This document shows, piece by piece, positions 6,796 through 13,095 of a DNA stretch of 16,888 bases. The notes under the pieces were generated by a model that made no database searches, was not told the DNA's origin, and worked only from the letters and a program-made list of their open reading frames with translations. Origin of the DNA: Schlegelella_A sp036272325 (lineage in GTDB: Bacteria; Pseudomonadota; Gammaproteobacteria; Burkholderiales; Burkholderiaceae_C); assembly GCA_036272325.1 (NCBI GenBank), contig DATAYY010000127.1:1-16888 (forward strand), in the 5' to 3' direction. Position 1 is the first letter of the stretch. Each line of letters opens with the position of its first letter. Both the position numbers and the translations under genes were made by a program.

Positions 6796-7780
6796 GGCCG
6801 AAGGCGTCGGCGAGTAACGCGTACGACGTCCGCCGCACGGCCGGATCGTGCGCCCAGGTGTTGATCACCACCTCGTCGAGCCCGAACTGCTCGACCAGGC
6901 GAACGATGCGATCGCGCACCGTCGCGGTCGCGCCGACGAATGAACGGGCCCGCATCGGCGCGAGGGTTTCCTCTTCGGCAGCGTCGAAGCCGCGCGCCGC
7001 GATCGCGGCCGGCGACTGCAGCGGCCCGAGCGCGCCGCGCGCGCGATCGATTCGCCAGCGGTCGCGCGAGAGCGCGTGGTGCTCGGCCTCCTCGTCGGTG
7101 GCCGCGGCGAGTGCCCAGATGCACAGCGTCGCGACCGGTTCGGGATGGCGCTCGCTCGGCTTGTACAGCTGGCGATAGAGCGCCAACGCCTGCTCGGCGC
7201 CGACGCCGTCGGTGAAGAAGTACGCGAATGCGTACGGCAGGCCGAAATGCGCCGCGAGCTGGGCGCCGTAGTCGGAGCTGCCGAGGATCCAGATCTCGGG
7301 TGCGTGCGGGCCGAGCGGATGCGCGGTGATGCCGGCGTGGCGGCCAAGGCTCGTCCACGCCTGCAGATCGCGGACCTGGATCGGGAAGTCCTCGGCAGCG
7401 TGCGCGGCATTCGGATTGAGCGCGCGCGCGGTGCGCATGTCGCCACCCGGCGCGCGGCCGACGCCAAGGTCGATCCGCCCCGGCGCGAGTGCCTCGAGGA
7501 CGCGGAACTGCTCGGCGACCTTGAGCGCGCTGTAGTGCGGCAGCATGACGCCGGCGCTGCCGATCCGGATCGTCGACGTCCGCGCCGCGATCGCCGCCAT
7601 CAGGATCTCGGGCGCGCTGCCGACGATCGTCGGCAGGCCGTGGTGCTCGCTCAGCCAGAAGCGCGCATAGCCGAGCCGCTCGCAGTGCTCGGCGAGCGAG
7701 AGCGTGTCGCGGATCGCCGCGTCCTCGCTGCCGCCGGCGAGCGAGACCGACTGGTCGAGGACGGACAAGCGCAGCGTCAT
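6770..7780 (-). CDS. LLM class flavin-dependent oxidoreductase (luciferase family, group 1-like)
   Basis: A 336-residue TIM-barrel enzyme of the bacterial luciferase-like family, expected to use reduced FMN from a partner or F420-like flavin chemistry to oxidise a small molecule. Marks are the N-terminal LRLSVLDQS strand, the AEHCERLGYARFWLSEHH segment (30-47), and RIGSAGVMLPHYSALKVAEQFRVLEALAPGRIDLGVGRAPGGD (72-114 in all), which is typical of the group-1 luciferase-like oxidoreductases. The substrate is unknown. The ATG at 7780 has GAGGTGA upstream (about 7786-7792), overlapping the stop of the upstream cupin gene, which ends only 9 bp away; the two are almost certainly one operon. The 3' end overlaps the convergent DUF418 gene by 26 bp (6770-6795). 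Confidence 0.88.
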   Translation of the reverse strand: MTLRLSVLDQSVSLAGGSEDAAIRDTLSLAEHCERLGYARFWLSEHHGLPTIVGSAPEILMAAIAARTSTIRIGSAGVMLPHYSALKVAEQFRVLEALAPGRIDLGVGRAPGGDMRTARALNPNAAHAAEDFPIQVRDLQAWTSLGRHAGITAHPLGPHAPEIWILGSSDYGAQLAAHFGLPYAFAYFFTDGVGAEQALALYRQLYKPSERHPEPVATLCIWALAAATDEEAEHHALSRDRWRIDRARGALGPLQSPAAIAARGFDAAEEETLAPMRARSFVGATATVRDRIVRLVEQFGLDEVVINTWAHDPAVRRTSYALLADAFGLSDAAARR

Positions 7781-7789
7781 CCCGTCACC

Positions 7790-8272
7790 TCAGCCATGCG
7801 GATGGGTCGGGTCGATCCAGCGCACGGTCTCGGGCTTCTCGATCGGCTCGATGTCGAGGTTGACCGCGACCGCCTCGCCGTCGCTGCGACAGAGCACGCA
7901 CTCGAGCGCCTCGTCGGCGCTGGCGTTGATCTCCTGGTGCGGCACCCAGGGCGGGATGTAGATGAAGTCGCCCGGGCCGGCCTCGGCGGTGTACTCGAGA
8001 TGCTCGCCCCAGCGCATGCGCGCCCTTCCCCTGACGACGTAGATCACGCTTTCGAGATGGCCGTGGTGGTGGGCGCCGGTCTTGGCGTCGGGATGAATGT
8101 GGACGGTGCCGGCCCACAGCTTCTGGGCGCCGACACGCGCGAAGTTGATCGCCGCCTTGCGGTCCATTCCCGGCGTCTGCGCCGTGTTCGGATCGAGCCG
8201 GTCGGCGGCGATGACGCGAACGCCGTCGGCGCGCCAGTTGCGCGGTCCAGCGGGTGGTGACGATTGCTGCAC
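7790..8272 (-). CDS. Single-domain cupin protein
   Basis: A 160-residue small cupin. Motif 1 is seen as GAHHHGHLESVIYVVRG (His68, His70 and Glu74 as metal ligands) and motif 2 as GDFIYIPPWVPHQEIN with His112 and Asn116. This makes it a metal-binding beta-barrel enzyme or sensor rather than a storage protein; the exact reaction cannot be read from sequence. The start is a GTG at 8272 with GGAGG (8277-8281) four bases upstream. It is followed 9 bp later by the luciferase-like oxidoreductase, suggesting a joint role in the oxidation of a small molecule. The upstream region (8273-8345) has minus-strand -10-like sequences TATAAC (8323-8328) and TAATGT (8309-8314), neither with a good -35. Confidence 0.85.
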   Translation of the reverse strand: MQQSSPPAGPRNWRADGVRVIAADRLDPNTAQTPGMDRKAAINFARVGAQKLWAGTVHIHPDAKTGAHHHGHLESVIYVVRGRARMRWGEHLEYTAEAGPGDFIYIPPWVPHQEINASADEALECVLCRSDGEAVAVNLDIEPIEKPETVRWIDPTHPHG

Positions 8273-8474
8273 AAGACCTCCGCACGAACGCAGTTGCTCA
8301 ACTCGTGTACATTAGCGGCACAGTTATACGCAAGACAGTGGTTGTTTGTGATTCTCGTTCTACCCCCGCGGTCCTCGCGGCGGGCCACCTGAAATCCCCC
8401 TTGATCGGTTCTTGAGTGTCGCTGCATGCGCCGCATGTGCTGCGCATTTCCAACTGAAATCAGGACATACGTTT
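8273..8474. promoter_or_regulatory. Divergent region with the long leader of the cold-shock gene
   Basis: This 202-bp gap separates the cupin gene (minus) from the cold-shock gene (plus) and is clearly more A/T-rich in its 8290-8365 part than the rest of the window. It holds a hairpin with CCGCG/CGCGG arms (8366-8380), a 13-base inverted repeat centred at 8431 (CATGCG-C-CGCATG, 8425-8437), and AGGA (8462-8465) before the cold-shock ATG. CspA-type genes often have long structured leaders. I could not pick a confident promoter. Confidence 0.4.
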
Positions 8475-8687
8475 ATGACGACCCAAACCGGAACCGTGAA
8501 GTGGTTCAACGAGAGCAAGGGCTTCGGCTTCATCGCGCAAGACGCGGGCGGCGCCGATCTCTTCGCCCACTTTCGCGACATCCAGGGCAACGGATTCAAG
8601 ACGCTGGTCGAGAACCAGCGCGTCGAGTTCGAAGTGAAGCAAGGCCAGAAGGGCCTGCAGGCCGCGAACATCCGCGTCCTCGCCTGA
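8475..8687 (+). CDS. CspA-family cold-shock protein
   Basis: A 70-residue single cold-shock domain, the usual length. RNP1 is KGFGFI (15-20) and RNP2 is LFAHF (29-33), preceded by the conserved GTVKWFNESKGFGF opening and followed by GNGFKTLVENQRVEFEV. Such proteins bind single-stranded RNA and DNA and act as RNA chaperones or antiterminators. RNP2 has Ala where many homologues have Val (VFVHF), a mild variation. In-frame translation extends upstream to 8412, but the ATG at 8475 starts exactly where cold-shock domains do, and an AGGA lies nine bases before it. A strong terminator follows, so the gene is probably monocistronic. Whether it is cold-induced or constitutive cannot be told. Confidence 0.95.
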   Translation: MTTQTGTVKWFNESKGFGFIAQDAGGADLFAHFRDIQGNGFKTLVENQRVEFEVKQGQKGLQAANIRVLA

Positions 8688-8701
8688 GCGAGGCCGCTCC
8701 G

Positions 8702-8718
8702 CCCGGATCGCATCCGGG
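8702..8718 (+). other. Stem-loop between the cold-shock stop and the terminator
   Basis: Perfect 7-bp inverted repeat CCCGGAT / ATCCGGG with a three-base loop, 14 bp after the cold-shock stop codon and just upstream of the terminator hairpin. Likely a 3' stabilising structure. Confidence 0.5.
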
Positions 8719-8721
8719 AGG

Positions 8722-8748
8722 AAAGCCGCGGTTCGCCGCGGCTTTTTT
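8722..8748 (+). terminator. Rho-independent terminator of the cold-shock gene
   Basis: A perfect hairpin with AAAGCCGCGG and CCGCGGCTTT arms (8722-8731 and 8736-8745) around a TTCG tetraloop, which is especially stable after CG closing pairs in RNA, followed by a run of six T (8743-8748). This is the clearest terminator in the window. On the minus strand the T-run is only three bases, so it is directional. Confidence 0.95.
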
Positions 8749-8764
8749 ATTGCCCCGGCGCGCC

Positions 8765-8794
8765 TCGACCGTCGACGCCGCTGCCGCTTAGCAT
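8765..8794 (+). promoter_or_regulatory. Promoter candidate for the NADPH oxidoreductase gene
   Basis: TCGACC (8765-8770) and TAGCAT (8789-8794) each match consensus at four of six positions, separated by 18 bp, between the cold-shock terminator and the ATG at 8820. The position is right for a gene that must restart transcription after the terminator. Confidence 0.35.
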
Positions 8795-8819
8795 CGCTAG
8801 GCCGCACGAGGAGACTCCC

Positions 8820-9857
8820 ATGAGCACGCTCGCCGCCACGACGAACCACCAGATCCGACTCGCGCGCCGCCCGGTCGGCCTGCCGGTGCGCGCCGACTGG
8901 AGCTTCACCGCGGAGCCGGTCGCGACGCCGGCTGCGGGCGGGGTCCTGGTCAAGACGCTGATGCTCTCGCTCGACCCCGCGATGCGTGGCTGGATGAACG
9001 AAGGCAAGAGCTACATCGCTCCGGTCGGCATCGACGAGGTGATGCGTGCCGGCGGCATCGGCGTCGTCGTCGCGTCGGAGGATCCCAAGCTCGCTGCGGG
9101 CGACCACGTCAGCGGCCTGCTCGGGGTGCAGGAATACGCCCTCTTCGACGCCCGCCAGCTGGCGCGCGGCGACGTCGCCAGGATCGATCTTCGCCTCGGC
9201 ACGCCGACGCAGTGGCTCAACGTGCTCGGCATGCCGGGAATGACCGCCTACTTCGGCCTGCTCGACGTCGGTCTGGCGAAGGCGGGCGAGACCGTCGTCG
9301 TCTCAGGGGCGGCCGGCGCCGTCGGCCAGACCGTGGGCCAGCTCGCGAAGGTCAAGGGCTGCCGCGCGGTCGGCATCGCCGGCGGCCCGGCGAAATGCGA
9401 CTGGGTCGTCCGCGAGCTCGGCTTCGATGCCTGCATCGACTACAAGTCGGGCCCGGTCAAGGACGGCCTGAAGGCGCATTGTCCGAAAGGCGTCGACGTC
9501 TACTTCGACAACGTCGGCGGCGAGATCCTCGATGCCGTGCTGACGCGACTCAACCGTCGTGCCCGCATCGTCCTCTGCGGCGCGATCAGCCAGTACAACA
9601 ACACCGAGCCGGTCAAGGGCCCGGCCAACTACCTGTCGCTGCTCGTCCACCGGGCGCGCATGGAAGGCATGGTCGTGTTCGACTACGCCGACCGCTTCCC
9701 GGCGGCGATCGCCGAGCTCGCGGGCTATTTGCGCCACGGCCGGATGAAGAGCCGGGAGGACGTCGTCGTCGGCTTCGACACCTTCCCGGAGACGCTGCTG
9801 AAGCTCTTCCGGGGTGAGAATTTCGGCAAGCTCGTGCTCCAGGTCGCTGATCGCTGA
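8820..9857 (+). CDS. NADP-dependent MDR-family oxidoreductase (leukotriene B4 dehydrogenase/CurA-like)
   Basis: A 345-residue medium-chain dehydrogenase/reductase of the zinc-free type that reduces activated double bonds of enones and 2-alkenals with NADPH. It has the LDPAMRGWM segment (51-59) typical of this subfamily, GMPGMTAYFGLLDVG (137-151) and the nucleotide-binding glycine motif AAGAVGQTVGQLAK (164-177). Lys192 in GGPAKCDWV is placed to bind the NADP 2'-phosphate. The YFDNVGGEILD and ARIVLCGAISQYNN segments further support the subfamily. GAGGAG (8808-8813) six bases from the ATG fixes the start. It stands alone between the cold-shock terminator and the hybrid kinase gene. The physiological substrate is unknown; detoxification of reactive carbonyls is a reasonable guess. 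Confidence 0.9.
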   Translation: MSTLAATTNHQIRLARRPVGLPVRADWSFTAEPVATPAAGGVLVKTLMLSLDPAMRGWMNEGKSYIAPVGIDEVMRAGGIGVVVASEDPKLAAGDHVSGLLGVQEYALFDARQLARGDVARIDLRLGTPTQWLNVLGMPGMTAYFGLLDVGLAKAGETVVVSGAAGAVGQTVGQLAKVKGCRAVGIAGGPAKCDWVVRELGFDACIDYKSGPVKDGLKAHCPKGVDVYFDNVGGEILDAVLTRLNRRARIVLCGAISQYNNTEPVKGPANYLSLLVHRARMEGMVVFDYADRFPAAIAELAGYLRHGRMKSREDVVVGFDTFPETLLKLFRGENFGKLVLQVADR

Positions 9858-9944
9858 CCGCGACGGCGCCGCTCGCGGGCTAGACTTCGGCGCCGCGCTG
9901 GGGGATTCCGCGCGCTGGCACCACCCGGAGAGCTGCACCAGCCG

Positions 9945-12900
9945 ATGAGCGACGCTCCCTACGACCCGGGCGCGGCAGCGCTGCCGGCCGAGCTGCTCCA
10001 GGCGCTCGTCGCCAGCAGCCGCGACTTGCTCGCGCTGACCGACACCGCCGCGACGCTGCTCTGGGTCAACGCGCGGTTCTCGGCGTCGACCGGCTACAAC
10101 GGTCGCCCGGCGACCAGCCTGCTCGACTTCACGATCCCGGGCGTTGCGGGTTCCGAGGGCAGGCTCACGCTCGCCCGCATGCTGAGCGCTGCCGGCCCCG
10201 ACAGCGGCGTCGTGCGGTTGCGCGGGCCCGGCGGCGAAGGGTTCTGGGTCGACGCACACTGCGCCCGCGTCGGCACGGGTCGCATCGTCTGGACGCTCGC
10301 CGACGTGACAAGGGCGCGTGCGCTCGCCGCGCTCGCCGCGCGTCGGGAAGAGCTGCTCGATACCGCACAGGAATTCGGCCGGCTCGGCATCTGGGAGCGG
10401 GAAATCCCCTCGGGCGAGGGCCGCTGGGACAAGCACGTGTTCGACTTCTGGGGCATCGACCCCGCGGAAGGAACACCCAACTACAGCGAGGCCATCCAGC
10501 GCATCCATCCCGAGGACCGCGCGGCGCTGACGTACGTCGAATCCACGCGGCGCGCCGGCCGCTACGGGCAGCGCTATCGCGTCATCCATCCGGACGGCAA
10601 GACGCGCTGGATCCACTCGCAGTGGGTGGTCAAGAACGGGCCGCGCGGCGTTCCCGACCGCGCGATCGGCGTCATGGTCGACGACACCGAGGCGTACGAC
10701 TCGGCGAGCGCGCTGAGCGGCGTCAATGCCCAGCTCAAGCTGGCAGCGAATCTCGGCAAGATCGGGAGCTGGCGGCGCGACCTGCGGACCGGTCGCATGT
10801 ACTGCAGCGACCTCGCGTTCGAGTTGCTCGGCATGCCGCCGCGCCCGGACGGATTCTCGATCGACGCGCTGCAATCGTTGATCCATCCGGACGATCTGCC
10901 GCTTGTCAAGGCGTCCGCAGAGCAGGCGCTGAGATCGAATCATCCGCTCGACCTTGAGGCGCGCTATCGGCACGCCGACGGCAGCTGGCGCTACGTGCTG
11001 TCACGCCGCGTCGTCGAGCGCGATGCCGTCGGCGCGCCGATCGCGTTCGTCGGCGTCTCGCTCGACACGACCGACCGAGTCAAGCACGTGCGCCATGCCG
11101 AGGAGCTCGCGCGCCGCCTCGATGCCGCCTCGCGCGCCGCCGGCGTCGGCATCTGGACGACGACGGCCGAGCTCGGCAGCACCGACTGGAACGCGCAGAT
11201 GTTCGAACTGTTCGACCGCTGCGAGCCGCCGCACGCGCCGACTTTCGGGCGCTGGCTGGCGGAGTCGGTGCATGCCGACGACCGCGAGCGCGTCCGTCGC
11301 GAGTCGCAGGCGTACTTCACGAGCGGCGAGGGTCTCTACGAGATCGAGTTCCGGTCGCTGCGCCGCGACGCCAGCGTGCGCTGGGTCGTGATGCGTGCCG
11401 ACATCGACCGCAACACCACGGGACCGCGCCGCGTCCTCGGCGTCGCCATGGACGTCACCGCGCATCATCTGGCGCTCGCTGCACTGCGCGAGGCCAGCCA
11501 GCGCGCAGCGATCATCACCAGCCACGCCGGCATCGGCACGTGGGAAGCCGATGCCGATGGCGGCGAGCACTGGGACGCGCAGATGTTCCGCCTGCGCGGG
11601 CTCGAGCCGCGCGACATGGCGCCGAACCGCGCCGAGCGGATGGCGCTCGTCCATCCGGACGACGTGCAGGGCACTCTCGACGCGATTCCCGATCCATCGG
11701 CAGCGTCGGCGACGGCTTACGAGTTCCGCGCCCGCCTGCCCGACGGCAGCTACCGCTGGCTGGCGTCGCGCTCGGCGCCGGTGCTCGACGGATTCGGCCG
11801 CCAGGTGCGGCGCGTCGGCGTCAACTGGGACGTGACGGAGAGCAAGAACGCCGAGCTCGCGCGCCAGCAGGCGGCGCTCGCCGAGCGCGAGATCCACGCC
11901 AAGTCGCAATTCCTCTCGCGCATGAGCCACGAGCTGAGAACGCCGCTCAACGCGGTGCTCGGCTTCACCCAGCTGCTGCAGATCGACGCGCGCCAGTCTG
12001 GGCATGCCGGCCAGCTCGCCAAGCTCGAGCACATCCGCGACGCCGGCGACCACCTGCTGTCGCTGATCAACGACGTCCTCGACCTGTCCGGCCTCGATGC
12101 CGGCGAGATCCGCCTCTCGCTGCAGCCGGTCGACCTCGGCGAGCTCGTTCGCCAGTCGCTGCCGCTGCTGCATTCGCTCGCCGAGCAGCACCGGGTCGAG
12201 GTCGAGGTCGATCGTGCCGAGGGTGTCGCCAACGCCGACCCGACGCGTTTGCGCCAAGTGCTGATCAACCTGCTGTCCAACGCGATCAAGTACAACCGTC
12301 CCGGCGGCATGGTCGTCGTCGACGCCTGCGCGAGCGAGCGCCAGGCGACGCTGACGGTGCGCGACACCGGCCGCGGCCTGCGCGCCGAGCAGCTGGCGAG
12401 CCTGTTCGAGCCGTTCAACCGTTTCGGCGTCGAGAGCGAAGGGATCGAAGGCACCGGCATCGGCCTCACGATCGTCAAGTCGCTCGTCGACGGCATGGGC
12501 GGCCACATCGACGTCGACAGCCGGCCCGGCGAAGGCACGGCGTTTCGGGTCACGCTGCCGGCGGCGAGCGCGCCCGCGGCCGACGCTGCCGCGACGCGAC
12601 GCGACGTGCCCGTGCTGCGGCTCGGCGGTGGCGGCCGGCAGTCCGAGGGCGACGTCGGCACGATCCTCTATATCGAGGACAACCACGTCAACGTCCTCCT
12701 CGTCGAGGAGCTCGTGACGAGCATCGGCGGCCTCGCGATCGTCTCGGAATCGACCGGTGCGGCTGGCATCGAGCGTGCGGCGGCGCTGCTTCCGGACCTT
12801 GTCCTCGTCGATCTCCAGCTTCCCGACTTCGACGGCTACGAGGTCCTGCGCCGGCTGCGCGCCGACTCCCGCACCCGGTCGATCCCCTGCGTCGCCCTCT

Positions 12901-13085
12901 CGGCCAACGCGATGCAGGAAGACATCGAGCGCGGCCTCGCGAGCGGCTTCGTCGACTACTGGACCAAGCCGATCGACTTTGCCGTCTTCATCGCCGCGCT
13001 GCACCGCCTGTTCCCGGCTCTCGCCGGCGATTTCGCGGCGACGACGACCGAGACCGCGGCCGCCGAGCAGGCGCCGGGCGAATAG
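9945..13085 (+). CDS. Soluble multi-PAS hybrid sensor histidine kinase with C-terminal receiver
   Basis: A 1046-residue protein with no signal peptide or membrane helix, so probably cytoplasmic. Five PAS units in series cover about 14-122, 143-250, 267-377, 393-505 and 520-631; four carry a HPDD/HPED-like PAS_3 motif (IHPEDR, IHPDDL, VHADDR, VHPDDV). Then come the dimerisation/phosphoacceptor domain with SHELRTPLN (His662), the ATPase domain with NLLSNAIKYN (776-785), DTGRG (807-811) and GTGIGL (836-841), and a receiver (about 907-1025) with Glu911/Asp912, phosphoacceptor Asp956 and Lys1008. All catalytic residues are intact. The receiver is followed by a short Ala/Thr-rich tail with no output domain, so a separate Hpt or response regulator is needed and none is nearby. 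The Shine-Dalgarno is weak: GGAG lies 14 bases before the ATG. The signal is unknown. Confidence 0.93.
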   Translation: MSDAPYDPGAAALPAELLQALVASSRDLLALTDTAATLLWVNARFSASTGYNGRPATSLLDFTIPGVAGSEGRLTLARMLSAAGPDSGVVRLRGPGGEGFWVDAHCARVGTGRIVWTLADVTRARALAALAARREELLDTAQEFGRLGIWEREIPSGEGRWDKHVFDFWGIDPAEGTPNYSEAIQRIHPEDRAALTYVESTRRAGRYGQRYRVIHPDGKTRWIHSQWVVKNGPRGVPDRAIGVMVDDTEAYDSASALSGVNAQLKLAANLGKIGSWRRDLRTGRMYCSDLAFELLGMPPRPDGFSIDALQSLIHPDDLPLVKASAEQALRSNHPLDLEARYRHADGSWRYVLSRRVVERDAVGAPIAFVGVSLDTTDRVKHVRHAEELARRLDAASRAAGVGIWTTTAELGSTDWNAQMFELFDRCEPPHAPTFGRWLAESVHADDRERVRRESQAYFTSGEGLYEIEFRSLRRDASVRWVVMRADIDRNTTGPRRVLGVAMDVTAHHLALAALREASQRAAIITSHAGIGTWEADADGGEHWDAQMFRLRGLEPRDMAPNRAERMALVHPDDVQGTLDAIPDPSAASATAYEFRARLPDGSYRWLASRSAPVLDGFGRQVRRVGVNWDVTESKNAELARQQAALAEREIHAKSQFLSRMSHELRTPLNAVLGFTQLLQIDARQSGHAGQLAKLEHIRDAGDHLLSLINDVLDLSGLDAGEIRLSLQPVDLGELVRQSLPLLHSLAEQHRVEVEVDRAEGVANADPTRLRQVLINLLSNAIKYNRPGGMVVVDACASERQATLTVRDTGRGLRAEQLASLFEPFNRFGVESEGIEGTGIGLTIVKSLVDGMGGHIDVDSRPGEGTAFRVTLPAASAPAADAAATRRDVPVLRLGGGGRQSEGDVGTILYIEDNHVNVLLVEELVTSIGGLAIVSESTGAAGIERAAALLPDLVLVDLQLPDFDGYEVLRRLRADSRTRSIPCVALSANAMQEDIERGLASGFVDYWTKPIDFAVFIAALHRLFPALAGDFAATTTETAAAEQAPGE

Positions 13086-13095
13086 CGGCTGGCGC

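Noticed and set aside
8426..8791. Plus-strand frame starting in the cold-shock leader and overlapping the cold-shock gene
   Set aside because: It is the +2 shadow of the cold-shock gene and runs through the terminator; the cold-shock domain in the other frame is unambiguous.
9303..10973. Minus-strand open frame of about 550 codons across the MDR oxidoreductase and the kinase N terminus
   Set aside because: Spans two well-supported plus-strand genes and reads as Arg/Ala/Val-rich noise.
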